The position numbers and the translations under genes were made by a program. Positions 34,597 through 43,830 of a stretch of DNA of 64,000 bases are shown here, piece after piece. Under the pieces are notes generated by a model. That model was not told the origin of the DNA, did not search any database, and was given only the letters and a program-made list of their open reading frames with translations. Origin of the DNA: Variovorax sp. Sphag1AA (GTDB taxonomy: Bacteria > Pseudomonadota > Gammaproteobacteria > Burkholderiales > Burkholderiaceae_C); contig NZ_JACHYC010000001.1 in the NCBI RefSeq assembly GCF_014192575.1, positions 372,001-436,000 of the forward strand, given 5' to 3'. The stretch's first letter is position 1. Each line of letters opens with the position of its first letter.

Positions 34597-35820
34597 ATGA
34601 CAGCGATGGGTTTGCGGCTTCGGGTTCAGGAGCGCAATGGGCAGAGCAGGTGGGTGCATTTCGCGGGAACGGACGCTGCCAGCGCCACGCGTCAGGCGCG
34701 TCGAGAAGGATTGCGCGTGCTTGAGATCGACAGCACCGGGGTTCCCATCGACGGGAATGCAGGTTCGCGCGCGGACGGTCGTCCTGCAGTGGGCAGCGGT
34801 CGCTTCGACCTGCTGCTCTTCAGCCAGGAACTGCACTCGCTGTTGCAGGCCGGCCTCAATCTCGGTGAGGCGCTCGGCACGTTGATGGAGAAATCGCAGG
34901 GCGCGACGCGCACCTTGCTTGCTGCCGTTCATGCCGGATTGCGCCAGGGGAAGAACTTCTCGGATGTGCTCGAGGCCCATTCGATTCAGTTCCCACCAGT
35001 CTTTGTCGCGACGGTTCGTTCCAGCGAGCGGACCGGTAATTTGCCTGAGGCCATCGAACGCTACGTCGCCTATCAATTGCAGTTCGACGCGTTGCGCAAG
35101 AAGCTCGTCGCGGCGGCGATCTACCCGGCGTTGCTGATTGCGGTGGGTTGCTTCGTGACGCTGTTTCTGCTGGGCTACGTGGTGCCGCGTTTCGCTGCCG
35201 TCTACGAAAGCTCGGGGCGGGAAATGCCGTGGGCGTCCGGCCTGCTGCTAGGCCTCGGCCATCTGATCGATCGGCATGCGGTGATTGTCCTGAGTCTGCT
35301 TGCGGGCGCGTTCGCGGCGGTCGTCTGGCAGTTTCGGCAACCATCCACACGACAGAGGCTGCTGGAGCGGCTGCTGCGTCTGCCGGGCCTGGCGCCGCGC
35401 GCAGACTTGTTCAGACTGAGCAGGTTCTATCGCGCATTGAGCCTTCTGTTGTCCGCGGGGATCGCGTTGCCAAGAGCCATGGGCATGGTGGACGGCCTGC
35501 TCGGCGCGGGGCAACGATCCTCGCTCGCCGGCGCGCGGGAGCGCATCGAGCAGGGCGGCAGTGTCTCGCAGGCGCTTGTGCAGTTCGGTCTTGCCACGCC
35601 GGTCGCGAAGTCGCTGGTGCAGGTGGGTGAGCGTTCCGGCCAACTCTCGACGATGTTCGAACGCGCGGCGCGCTTTCACGACGAGGAGATGGCCCGCTGG
35701 ATCGATGCAACCACCAAGCTGCTCGAACCAGTCCTGATGTTGTTGATCGGTCTTGTGATTGGGCTGGTAGTGGTCTTGATGTACATGCCGATTTTCGAGT
35801 TGGCGGGGAGCCTGCAATGA
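34597..35820 (+). CDS. gspF: GspF/PilC-family inner-membrane platform protein
   Basis: The 407-residue protein carries two GspF domains, each with TM helices (about residues 172-195 and 375-398, with another near 225-245). Family motifs include FSQELHSLLQAGLNLGEALG, SSERTGNLPEAIERYV and the mirrored GERSGQLSTMFERAARF. It anchors the ATPase to the membrane. The stop overlaps the gspE start by four bases. Confidence 0.92.
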   Translation: MTAMGLRLRVQERNGQSRWVHFAGTDAASATRQARREGLRVLEIDSTGVPIDGNAGSRADGRPAVGSGRFDLLLFSQELHSLLQAGLNLGEALGTLMEKSQGATRTLLAAVHAGLRQGKNFSDVLEAHSIQFPPVFVATVRSSERTGNLPEAIERYVAYQLQFDALRKKLVAAAIYPALLIAVGCFVTLFLLGYVVPRFAAVYESSGREMPWASGLLLGLGHLIDRHAVIVLSLLAGAFAAVVWQFRQPSTRQRLLERLLRLPGLAPRADLFRLSRFYRALSLLLSAGIALPRAMGMVDGLLGAGQRSSLAGARERIEQGGSVSQALVQFGLATPVAKSLVQVGERSGQLSTMFERAARFHDEEMARWIDATTKLLEPVLMLLIGLVIGLVVVLMYMPIFELAGSLQ

Positions 35821-37406
35821 GTGCCAGCCAACTGGGCGGCATCGCCGAATCGATGGGCCTCGCATGGCTCGACGCCGCGCGTCTGCGTGATCTGAGCGTC
35901 CGCTGGGAAGTCGTCGGATACCCCGATGCGGTCGCGCGCAAGGTGGTCGTGCTCCAGGCGCCCCCGGATGATCCGAAAGAGGTTGGGAAGGTCTATCTGT
36001 CCCTCACGGATCACCGGGACGCAGCCGCCGAAACCTGGGGCCTGAACCAGTGCCGGCGCCTTGGTATTCGCGACGTGGTCGTAAGCCTCATGGGTCCGGA
36101 TGACTTCGACGGGCTCATGGCGCAGCAGGAAGGCCAGATGCGAGCGATGGATGGCTTCCAGCCGCAAGAGGCCGAGGGCGACGATTCCGAATTGGCCGCG
36201 ACCATCAGCATGGTCTCGATCCAGCAGGAAGCGAGTCCCGTCATCAAGCTCGTGAACTCGACGCTCTATGACGCGCTCAAGCTCAACGCGAGCGACATTC
36301 ACCTCGAATGCGACGCGCAGGGACTGCGCGTGCAGTACAGACTCGATGGCGTGCTCGTGCCCATCACCGAAGTCGCTGGCGCCGATACGGCCGAGCAGGT
36401 GATCCAGCGGGTGAAGGTGATGGCGGAACTCGACATCGCCGAGCGCCGCGTGCCGCAGGATGGACGCTTCAAGGTGCGCGTGGGTGACCGCGACATCGAC
36501 TTCCGCGTCTCGGTGATGCCCAGCATCTTTGGCGAGGACGCGGTGCTGCGTCTGCTCGATCGCAAGGCGCTCACCGAGCAGGCGCAGAGTCTCACGCTCG
36601 AAAGCCTCGGCCTTCGCGAGCAGACCAAGTCGGCCATCCGGCGGCTCGCGGCCAAGCCGCATGGGATGTTGCTGGTCACGGGGCCCACAGGCTCGGGCAA
36701 GACCACTACGTTGTACGGGACCATTACCGAGATCCATACCGGCCGGGACAAGATCATCACGATCGAGGACCCTGTCGAATACCGGTTGCCGCAGGTGCTG
36801 CAGATTCCCGTTAACGAGAAGAAGGGGCTGACCTTCGCACGCGGGCTGCGTTCGATCCTGCGCCACGATCCCGACAAGATCATGGTCGGCGAGATCCGTG
36901 ACGACGAGACGGCTCAGATCGCGGTGCAGGCTGCGTTGACCGGGCACCTGGTTTTCACCACCGTTCACGCGAACAATGTGTTCGACGTGGTGGGGCGCTT
37001 CCTGCACATGGGTGTGGATGCCTACAGTTTCTCGGCGGCCCTGAACGGCATCGTGGCACAGCGGCTGGTGCGAATGAACTGCCGCGTTTGCTCCGAGCCG
37101 GTGAAGGCGGTTGCGGAGGTGCTGTCCTCCCTCAGTCTTGACCCGGATGCGATTTCATCCTGGAACCTGCGGGCCGGCAAAGGATGCAGCCACTGCCGCG
37201 GAACCGGCTTCAAGGGGCGACGAGCGGTTGCCGAAGTGCTGGTGATGAACGACAGGTTGCGCGAATCGATCGCTGCGCAAGCCTCCATCTCGACTGTGAA
37301 GGCGGAAGCAAGACAGGCCGGCTGGACGCCGCTGCTCGAAACGTCTCTGGAGCTTGTCGCAACCGGTGAAACGACGCTCGACGAAGTCGCACGCGTCGCG
37401 GGGTAG
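35817..37406 (+). CDS. gspE: GspE/PilB-family secretion ATPase
   Basis: The 529-residue hexameric ATPase powers pseudopilus assembly. Domain order is an N1E-like region, an N2E domain (ASDIHLECDAQGLRVQYRLD, about residue 158), then the ATPase with Walker A GPTGSGKTTTLYG (about 289-301), Asp box TIEDPVEY, Walker B HDPDKIMVGEIRD and the His box LTGHLVFTTVHANN. A tetra-cysteine zinc motif (CRVC near 421-424 and CSHC near 458-461) is present, as in active GspE/PilB. It is one member of a continuous plus-strand operon. Confidence 0.95.
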   Translation: MSASQLGGIAESMGLAWLDAARLRDLSVRWEVVGYPDAVARKVVVLQAPPDDPKEVGKVYLSLTDHRDAAAETWGLNQCRRLGIRDVVVSLMGPDDFDGLMAQQEGQMRAMDGFQPQEAEGDDSELAATISMVSIQQEASPVIKLVNSTLYDALKLNASDIHLECDAQGLRVQYRLDGVLVPITEVAGADTAEQVIQRVKVMAELDIAERRVPQDGRFKVRVGDRDIDFRVSVMPSIFGEDAVLRLLDRKALTEQAQSLTLESLGLREQTKSAIRRLAAKPHGMLLVTGPTGSGKTTTLYGTITEIHTGRDKIITIEDPVEYRLPQVLQIPVNEKKGLTFARGLRSILRHDPDKIMVGEIRDDETAQIAVQAALTGHLVFTTVHANNVFDVVGRFLHMGVDAYSFSAALNGIVAQRLVRMNCRVCSEPVKAVAEVLSSLSLDPDAISSWNLRAGKGCSHCRGTGFKGRRAVAEVLVMNDRLRESIAAQASISTVKAEARQAGWTPLLETSLELVATGETTLDEVARVAG

Positions 37407-37414
37407 GGGAGGAA

Positions 37415-38818
37415 ATGTCGAAGCCTCACTTCTATCTCTATCTGGGCGCGCACAGGTTCCAGGCGGCTTGGGCCAAGACGCGCGCAGCTTCGCCCCAGTT
37501 GCTGATCGATGCGCCTTGGGGAGGCGCGACCGCTGATGCTCCCATCGCGGCCCATGCATTGCCGCTCGAAAGCGATGCGCTGATGGACGAGCTGCTCGCG
37601 CGATGCAAGGCGGAGCCAGCGCTGGGCCGCGCATGTCTGCGTGTGCTGGTCTCCGATCAATGGGCTCCTGGTGCAACGATTCCTTGGGACGGATCGCAAT
37701 ATAGGCATTCAACCGCGCTCGCGGCAGGGCGTGCGCAGTTTGCGGAGGCGGGTCATGACGTGTCGGGCTCTGATCTGATCCGTCTGGATGATGCGCCGCT
37801 CAGACAGCCACGGCTTGCCGTGTGTTACCCGCTCGCGCTGATGGAGTTCATCGAGCGATTGGCTGCGGCGCTATCGACGTCGCCGTCGTCGGTCATCACT
37901 CTGTCGGCGTTGGCATGGCGTGGCCGCAGCGTATCGAAGTTGCCGACTTCAGAACGCTTGATCGCCATCGTCGAGCCTGGTGAAGAAGCGCTGCGAACAA
38001 CGGTGCTGCTGCGCGGCCAGCAGGCTTCGGAGTACATCGACGAGGTGATGGTCCGGTCGATCCGGGTCGACAGTTCTCAGCGGCCCGCTCTCACGGCGGC
38101 GGCCATCGACGCCATCGTGCAGCGGCTAGGCTGGCAGCCCGCGCCATCGTCCTCGATGGAGGGCAAGGTCGAATATGTCGTTATCGATCTGGCGGCTGGT
38201 GAGCGTGTCTCCGGGCCCACCGGACCATTTGCCTGGTGGCTTTCGCAACGCGGTGTGCACAGCGCGCATTCGACGGGTGCGCTGGATGCAGTCACACGCG
38301 CGGCGCGACCGTCTGCCGCAAAACTCGGGCTCCTGTTGGGAACGATCGCCAGCGTCGGCTTGCTGTTCACCGCTCTCTGGAGGACGGAACAGCGGCTGCA
38401 GTCCGTCCAAGATCGAATCACGGCTCAACGACAAGCCGCTTCGGTGCCCGTCAAGCCGCCGCCCACGCCTGAACAGGCAAAGCGGATCGTGGCGATCAAC
38501 GGCGTGATTTCGGCGCTCAATACGCCGTTGCCGCGCTTGCTGCGTGCACTGCAGGCGCCCAAGGACCAGCGGGTCGCGCTCCTTGGGCTGGAACTCGTGG
38601 CAGGGTCCTCCACCGGAGCCACGGCCCGGCCCACGCTCAAGGTCCACGCCGAAGCGCCGAACAGCATCGACATGACGCGCTATGTCACGTTCCTCTCGGA
38701 CCGGAAGCCGCTTACGCGCGCCTATCTGATCCGGCATGAGGTTCCCGAGAGTCGGTCACCCAATTCGGAAGGGCAAGCCGCCTATCGATTTACCGTGGAG
38801 GTCGCATGGAACGACTGA
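37415..38818 (+). CDS. GspL/PilM-PilN-like assembly protein
   Basis: The 467-residue protein starts at ATG 37415 behind GGAGGA. The first 270 residues look like a divergent actin-like cytoplasmic domain (FYLYLGAHRFQAAW at the start). One TM helix near 306-328 (LGLLLGTIASVGLLFTALW) is followed by a coiled coil (RTEQRLQSVQDRITAQRQ) and a ferredoxin-like PilN-type periplasmic end. This fused PilM-PilN arrangement equals GspL in T2SS. Sequence is weakly conserved, so the call rests on topology and position. It overlaps the next gene by 13 bp. Confidence 0.65.
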   Translation: MSKPHFYLYLGAHRFQAAWAKTRAASPQLLIDAPWGGATADAPIAAHALPLESDALMDELLARCKAEPALGRACLRVLVSDQWAPGATIPWDGSQYRHSTALAAGRAQFAEAGHDVSGSDLIRLDDAPLRQPRLAVCYPLALMEFIERLAAALSTSPSSVITLSALAWRGRSVSKLPTSERLIAIVEPGEEALRTTVLLRGQQASEYIDEVMVRSIRVDSSQRPALTAAAIDAIVQRLGWQPAPSSSMEGKVEYVVIDLAAGERVSGPTGPFAWWLSQRGVHSAHSTGALDAVTRAARPSAAKLGLLLGTIASVGLLFTALWRTEQRLQSVQDRITAQRQAASVPVKPPPTPEQAKRIVAINGVISALNTPLPRLLRALQAPKDQRVALLGLELVAGSSTGATARPTLKVHAEAPNSIDMTRYVTFLSDRKPLTRAYLIRHEVPESRSPNSEGQAAYRFTVEVAWND

Positions 38819-39414
38819 ACGGTAGCCCTCGTTTCTTCATTCCGGACATCGGATGGCAATGCCGCCGAGGCACGCGGCGGCTCTATCGGCGGTTGGGGCT
38901 GGATGGCCTGCTGATCCTGGTTGGGCTCTTCTTGGCCGTCATCGTCATCGCGAGACTGGCCCATGCCAGACATGCGTTGAGCGACGCGCGAGGGTTGCTC
39001 GCGACGCAGCCGGTTGCTGAAGTCGCGCGGACAACGGCACATGCGCTCACGAACCTCGAGAAGTTCGAGGGCGTGCTGCCCGCGCATGACGGCATTCCAG
39101 ATGTCGTCAGCCATTTGCTCGAACTCGCGATCGAAGAGCAGTTGGTCCTCTCGCGCGGGGAGTACCGGGCACAGGCGGATGAGATCGGCCGGTTCATGCG
39201 ATACAGGATGACGATGCCCGTCAAGGGCAGGGCGCCCTCGCTGCAGCGCTTCATTGAACGCGCGCTGGCGGACCAGCGCAGCCTGGTTTTTGAATCGGTG
39301 CAATTCAAGCGGGACCGGATTCAATCCGAACAGGTCGAGGCGGTGGTGCAGTGGACGCTGGTCACCGGGCTTCCCGAGACGAAGTCGCTTGACGTCGCGA
39401 GCACGTCACCATGA
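38806..39414 (+). CDS. PilO/GspM-like membrane protein
   Basis: The 202-residue bitopic protein has a short cytoplasmic N-terminus, one TM helix (about residues 33-50, LDGLLILVGLFLAVIVIA), a periplasmic coiled coil and a ferredoxin-like domain (PVKGRAPSLQRFIERALA). That is the layout of PilO/GspM, which pairs with the PilN/GspL partner encoded just upstream. The genes overlap by 13 bp, and the stop overlaps the next start (ATGA). Confidence 0.6.
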   Translation: MERLNGSPRFFIPDIGWQCRRGTRRLYRRLGLDGLLILVGLFLAVIVIARLAHARHALSDARGLLATQPVAEVARTTAHALTNLEKFEGVLPAHDGIPDVVSHLLELAIEEQLVLSRGEYRAQADEIGRFMRYRMTMPVKGRAPSLQRFIERALADQRSLVFESVQFKRDRIQSEQVEAVVQWTLVTGLPETKSLDVASTSP

Positions 39415-39914
39415 CGCGTCGCCATTCTGTATTGGCGATGGCATTCATCGCCACGCTGCTTGCTGTCTACTTTGCGCCGCCGGAGGCGGACGAGGTGGTG
39501 CAGGCGTCCCCTTCGGCGAACGTCGCAGTGGCTCGGCCTGGGACAAGGCCTGCTGCATCTGACGTGCTGGCACTGCGCCCGCGCGACCCGGTCGGCGAGA
39601 ACGACTCCAGTCTTTTCGCGGTTCGAAGCTGGGATGCGCCCGCATCGGAAGGCAGGCCGGCGCCGCTACCGGATGCGTCCTCTGAGGCTGAGCCGCCGCA
39701 GGTGCCGTCTGTGCCGTTGCAGCTCATCGGCCGCTACCAGGAAAACGGGCGCATCGCCATGTTCGGCACTTTCAATGGCGACAGCGTGGTGCTGTGGCCG
39801 GGCGAAAAAATCAACGCCGAGTGGCGCGTCGATGCCATCGAAGCGGGTCAGGTCGTACTGACATATCTACCGCTCGGACAACAAAAGAGCTTGCCTTGGA
39901 CGGCGACTCGATGA
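39411..39914 (+). CDS. GspC/PilP-like periplasmic linker
   Basis: The 167-residue protein has an N-terminal hydrophobic anchor (residues 6-22), a Pro/Ala-rich linker, and a C-terminal beta-rich homology-region-like domain (VPLQLIGRYQENGRIAMFG, LWPGEKINAEWRVDAIE, VVLTYLPLGQQ). This matches the HR domain of GspC and PilP, which contacts the secretin's N0 domain. It overlaps both neighbours by four bases. Confidence 0.65.
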   Translation: MTRRHSVLAMAFIATLLAVYFAPPEADEVVQASPSANVAVARPGTRPAASDVLALRPRDPVGENDSSLFAVRSWDAPASEGRPAPLPDASSEAEPPQVPSVPLQLIGRYQENGRIAMFGTFNGDSVVLWPGEKINAEWRVDAIEAGQVVLTYLPLGQQKSLPWTATR

Positions 39915-42304
39915 AGAAAGAAATGACCCCTTTTGCCCACCCGCGTCGCTGGACGACGATCGTAGCGAGCCTCTTGGCATTTGCGTTGCTGGCCGGTTGC
40001 GCCAGCCAGATCGCCTACCGGGATGCCAACCGGCTTCTGGCCGACAACAAGCCGACGGAGGGCCTCGCGAAGCTGGAAGAAGCAGTCAAGCTCGACCCGA
40101 AGAACGCCGAGTACCGGATGGCGCTGTCGACCACGCGCACGAGCCTGGTCAACCGCTATCTGCGGGCTGCCGAGGCGCATCGCCGTGAAGGCCGGCTGAC
40201 GGAGGCCGAAAAATGGTACCGACAGGCCATGGCGCTGGACAGCGACAACCCTATGGCACAGCAGGGACTGCAGGCGCTCGTGGTCGAGCGCAAGCATCGG
40301 CTGGTTGTCGCGGAAGGTGAAGAGCTGTTGAAGAGAGGCAAGCCGGAGGATCTGACAGCGGCGATCGAGATGCTGCGTCCGGTCCTCATCGAGAACCCGC
40401 GACAGCGCGAGGCGCTCAACCTGAAAGAGCGGATTGACGAAGCGCAAAACAAGCAATCGAAGCCCGAGAGCCGGCTGGCAGAGAACTTTCGCAAGACCAT
40501 CACGCTGGAGTTTCGAGATGCGCCGTTGCGTACGGTCTTCGACGTGATCTCCAAGGTGTCCGGCCTCAACTTCTTCTTCGACAAGGACATTCGCCCAGAT
40601 CTGAAGGCGAACATCATGGCTCGCAACACCACCATCGAGGATGCGGTGCGGCTGCTGATGGTGACCAACCAGCTCGAACAGAAGGTTCTGAACGAGAACT
40701 CGATCCTGATTTATCCGAACACGGCGCAGAAGCTCAAGGACTATCAGACGCTCACAGTGCGGACCTTCTATCTTGCCAACGCGGATGTGAAGGCGGTCTC
40801 CAACACCATCAAGACCATCGTCAAGACGAAAGATGTCGTGATCGACGAGCGGCTCGGGCTCATCATCATGCGCGATACGCCGGATGCCATCCGCATGGCC
40901 GAGCGCATTGTCGCGCTGCAGGATCTGACCGATCCGGAAGTGATGCTCGAGGTCGAAGTGGTGGAGATGAAGCGCTCCCGCCTGCTGGAGCTGGGCATCA
41001 ACTGGCCGAACCAGATGTCGCTCTCGCCGCTGCTGGCTGATGGCGTGCCGCTGGTGCTGAGTGACTTGTCCAATCTGAATCGCGACAACATCCAGGTCGG
41101 CATTGGGTCGGTGACTATCAATGCGCGCAAAGAGGACGGCGACGTGAGCATCCTCGCGAATCCCCGTATCCGCGTGCGCAACCGCGAGAAGGCGAAGATC
41201 CTGATCGGCGACCGGGTGCCCGTGATCACCACCACGTCGAACGTGACGGGGTTCGTTTCGGAGTCGATCAACTATGTGGACGTCGGCCTCAAGCTCGAAG
41301 TAGAACCGAACATCTACCTCGATGAGGAGGTGGCCATCAAGGTCAACCTGGAAGTTTCGAGCCTCGTGCGCGAGGTATTCAGCAAGTCGGGTTCGTTGGC
41401 CTATCAGATCGGCACGCGCGGCGCGAGCACCGTGCTGCGACTCAAGGATGGTGAAACCCAGATCCTTGCGGGGCTGATCAGCGACGAAGACCGATCGTCT
41501 GGAAACAAGGTGCCCGGCCTCGGCGAACTGCCGGTAGCCGGCCGCCTGTTCGGCAGTCAGAAGGACGACACCACGCGCAGCGAGATTCTTCTGTCCATCA
41601 CGCCCCGTGTGGTGCGTTCGATCCGACGTCCCGATCTGCAGTCTGCCGAGTTCGAGTCGGGCACCGAATCAAACATCGGCGCGCGGCCTTTGCAGTTGGG
41701 CAGCCGTGAGCCAGCCTCACCACAGACACAAGGGCCGCCAGCGTCGGCCGCAACCACAAAGCCTCCTGCTGCGCCCGCTGCCGATCCGAGTGCGTCTGCC
41801 GTCCCTTCGGCGGCGAGCGCGGTGGCGCCGGTGAATGCCCAGTCGGCATCGAAGGTCGATGCAGCGACTCCGGCGGGCGGCCCGGTGAGCCTCAGTTGGC
41901 AAGCGCCAAAACAAGTCAAGGTGGGAGAGCAGTTCAGCGCGGTTCTGCGTGTCAATAGCCAGCAGACGCTGCGGGGTCTGCCGCTTTTGGTCAGCTTCGA
42001 CCCTCAGGTGATGCAGGTCATGAGTGCGCAGGAGGGCGACTTCTTCAAGCAAGCCGGTGGCAAGAGCAACTTCAAGCATCGGGTCGATGGCGTGCAAGGC
42101 AAGGTGTTCATCTCGGCCCTGCGTGAGAACCCGGCCGGTGGAGAGGCGGGCATCAACGGCACAGGGAGCGTGACCACGTTGACATTCAAGGCTGTCAAGG
42201 CGACCCATGACGCTCGCCTCAAGCTGCTGTCAGCGACGCCGGAACCGGCTGCTTCCTCGGCGATCCCCGTGCCAATCGAACAGGTCTTCAAAATTGTTCC
42301 CTGA
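39911..42304 (+). CDS. Secretin with N-terminal TPR-like region and C-terminal cohesin-like domain
   Basis: The 797-residue outer-membrane secretin starts at ATG 39911, overlapping the previous stop. A lipoprotein signal ends at LLAGC (Cys30). Residues 35-170 are TPR-like helices (GLAKLEEAVKLDPKNAEYRM). Next come an STN/N0-type domain (ITLEFRDAPLRTVFDVISKV), an N1 domain, and the secretin beta barrel with VPVITTTSNVTGFVSESINY and GETQILAGLISDEDRSSGN. After a Pro/Ala-rich linker (about residues 600-655) a cohesin-like beta sandwich closes the protein (VKVGEQFSAVLRVNSQQ, LTFKAVKATHD). Canonical GspD lacks that last domain, which would face outside or line the gate. Confidence 0.85.
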   Translation: MKKEMTPFAHPRRWTTIVASLLAFALLAGCASQIAYRDANRLLADNKPTEGLAKLEEAVKLDPKNAEYRMALSTTRTSLVNRYLRAAEAHRREGRLTEAEKWYRQAMALDSDNPMAQQGLQALVVERKHRLVVAEGEELLKRGKPEDLTAAIEMLRPVLIENPRQREALNLKERIDEAQNKQSKPESRLAENFRKTITLEFRDAPLRTVFDVISKVSGLNFFFDKDIRPDLKANIMARNTTIEDAVRLLMVTNQLEQKVLNENSILIYPNTAQKLKDYQTLTVRTFYLANADVKAVSNTIKTIVKTKDVVIDERLGLIIMRDTPDAIRMAERIVALQDLTDPEVMLEVEVVEMKRSRLLELGINWPNQMSLSPLLADGVPLVLSDLSNLNRDNIQVGIGSVTINARKEDGDVSILANPRIRVRNREKAKILIGDRVPVITTTSNVTGFVSESINYVDVGLKLEVEPNIYLDEEVAIKVNLEVSSLVREVFSKSGSLAYQIGTRGASTVLRLKDGETQILAGLISDEDRSSGNKVPGLGELPVAGRLFGSQKDDTTRSEILLSITPRVVRSIRRPDLQSAEFESGTESNIGARPLQLGSREPASPQTQGPPASAATTKPPAAPAADPSASAVPSAASAVAPVNAQSASKVDAATPAGGPVSLSWQAPKQVKVGEQFSAVLRVNSQQTLRGLPLLVSFDPQVMQVMSAQEGDFFKQAGGKSNFKHRVDGVQGKVFISALRENPAGGEAGINGTGSVTTLTFKAVKATHDARLKLLSATPEPAASSAIPVPIEQVFKIVP

Positions 42305-42788
42305 ACGACGTCCTGTCCGTCGGCAACGGGGCTTCACCTTCGTGGAACTGATCGTCACGCTCGCGATCATGGCGGTTCTTGCCACGGTCGCTGTGCCACT
42401 CGTGCAGATCGTGGCGCAACGGCACAAGGAGCAGGAGCTGCGACTGGCGCTCGCGCAGATTCGCGATGCGCTCGATGCCTACAAGCGGGCGTCCGACCAG
42501 GGGCGCGTCGAGGTGAAGCTGGGCGAGAGTGGCTTTCCGAAAAAGCTCGACGAGCTGTGGCAGGGCGTCTCCGACCGGCGCAGTCCCAATCAGCAGATGC
42601 TCTACTTCTTGCGTGCGCTGCCGCGCGATCCGACATTCGCCGATGCGCGCGTGCCGGCGGCACAGACGTGGGGGCTGAGAAGTTATGCCTCGCCGCCCGA
42701 TGCGCCTGCCGAGGGCGACGACGTCTTCGATGTGTACTCGCTCTCGAAGAAGGTCGGACTCAACGGGGTCGAATACTCGAAATGGTGA
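42294..42788 (+). CDS. Prepilin-type pseudopilin
   Basis: The pseudopilin leader is clear (RRQRGFTFVELIVTLAIMAV, with Glu at +5). The start is uncertain: TTG 42294 gives a normal 13-residue leader and overlaps the secretin stop; upstream frame lies inside the secretin gene. The 164-residue product has a helical stalk (HKEQELRLALAQIRDALDAY) and a beta C-terminal part with LRALPRDPTFAD and WGLRSYASPPD, like PulG-type minor pseudopilins. Confidence 0.8.
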   Translation: MFPERRPVRRQRGFTFVELIVTLAIMAVLATVAVPLVQIVAQRHKEQELRLALAQIRDALDAYKRASDQGRVEVKLGESGFPKKLDELWQGVSDRRSPNQQMLYFLRALPRDPTFADARVPAAQTWGLRSYASPPDAPAEGDDVFDVYSLSKKVGLNGVEYSKW

Positions 42789-43189
42789 ACTCGATGGGAA
42801 CGATCAAGCCCGCGCCGCGAGGTGGGCGCGGATTCACCCTGATCGAATTGCTGGTGGTGCTTTCTGTCATCGCCGTGCTGCTCACGATCGCGGCGCCACG
42901 CTACTTTGGGTCGATCGACAAGTCCAAGGAACAGGCTTTGCGCGAAAACCTGCGCGTGGTTCGCCTCACGCTCGACAAGTTCCGTGCGGACAAAGGGCAT
43001 TGGCCCAAGTCGCTGGACGATCTCGTCGAGGATCACTATCTGCATGCGGTGCCACTGGACCCCATCACCGAATCGTCCTCCACATGGATTCTTATTCCGC
43101 CGCAGGACGCCGAGGAAACGGGAATCGCCGACATCAAGAGTGGTGCATCGGGCCTCACGAGGGGCGGCCTTCCCTATGAGAGCTACTGA
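42782..43189 (+). CDS. GspG-like pseudopilin
   Basis: The 135-residue protein begins MVNSMGTIKPAPRGGRG, then the cleavage-proximal FTLIELLVVLSVIAVLLTIA helix. The mature stalk (LDKFRADKGHWPKSLDDLV) and VPLDPITESSSTW match small GspG-type pseudopilins. The start overlaps the preceding gene by 7 bp. It is a paralogue of the protein at 34132, with a shorter beta domain. Confidence 0.88.
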   Translation: MVNSMGTIKPAPRGGRGFTLIELLVVLSVIAVLLTIAAPRYFGSIDKSKEQALRENLRVVRLTLDKFRADKGHWPKSLDDLVEDHYLHAVPLDPITESSSTWILIPPQDAEETGIADIKSGASGLTRGGLPYESY

Positions 43190-43820
43190 TACCCCGGCGC
43201 CGTGCCGCATGAACGGTCGTATGCAACTCGGCTTCACCTACATCTGGGTGCTGCTGCTCGTCGCGCTCATGGGCGTGGGCTTGACCGTTGCCGCTGAGCT
43301 TCAGACCACCGCCATCCGGCGAGACAAGGAAAGGGAGCTGCTTGCGATTGGCGGACAGTTCAGGACGGCGCTGGCCAGCTATCACCAGGCGCGTATGCCC
43401 GCTTTGGGCCCTCCAGCGGGCTCCGGCACGTCCGCCGGGACGGGGGTTTCTGCGCCACCGGCGGCGGGCGGAAACGTGGTTGTGCCCGGCACGGCGCCCC
43501 AAGGCAGCTTCAGGAGCGATCCTCTGTCCTATCCGGCAACCCTCGAGGATCTGCTGAAGGATGACCGATTTCCCGGTATCAGGCGCCACCTGCGGAAGAT
43601 CTTCGTGGATCCCATGACCGGAAAGGCCGAGTGGGGGCTCGTCAAGGTCTCCGGCCGGATTGTCGGCATCCATTCCCTTTCGACCAAGGTCCCGATCAAG
43701 TTGGCCGGGTTCGAGGGGGAGGATCACGCTTTCAACGGTGCGCGGAGCTACGCAAGTTGGGTGTTCGGTCCTGCCGGTCAGTTGGCGTCGACACAGCCTC
43801 CCATATCCCAACGTCAGTGA
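43176..43820 (+). CDS. Atypical pseudopilin with Gly/Pro-rich insert
   Basis: The 214-residue protein has an unusual leader (MNGRMQLGFTYIWVLLLVAL): the prepilin Gly-Phe-Thr is kept but the conserved Glu+5 is absent, which suggests a special minor pseudopilin or a non-processed anchor. A stalk helix is followed by a Gly/Ala/Pro-rich segment (about residues 82-110) and a beta domain with FPGIRRHLRKIFVDPMTG. The start at 43176 follows GAGGGG; ATG 43209 is an alternative. Confidence 0.75.
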   Translation: MRATDTPAPCRMNGRMQLGFTYIWVLLLVALMGVGLTVAAELQTTAIRRDKERELLAIGGQFRTALASYHQARMPALGPPAGSGTSAGTGVSAPPAAGGNVVVPGTAPQGSFRSDPLSYPATLEDLLKDDRFPGIRRHLRKIFVDPMTGKAEWGLVKVSGRIVGIHSLSTKVPIKLAGFEGEDHAFNGARSYASWVFGPAGQLASTQPPISQRQ

Positions 43821-43830
43821 GCGCATCGCG

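Noticed and set aside
36376..36392. Second occurrence of GCCGATACGGCC, inside gspE
   Set aside because: Only one half of the palindrome is present and it codes for ordinary GspE sequence; a chance match.
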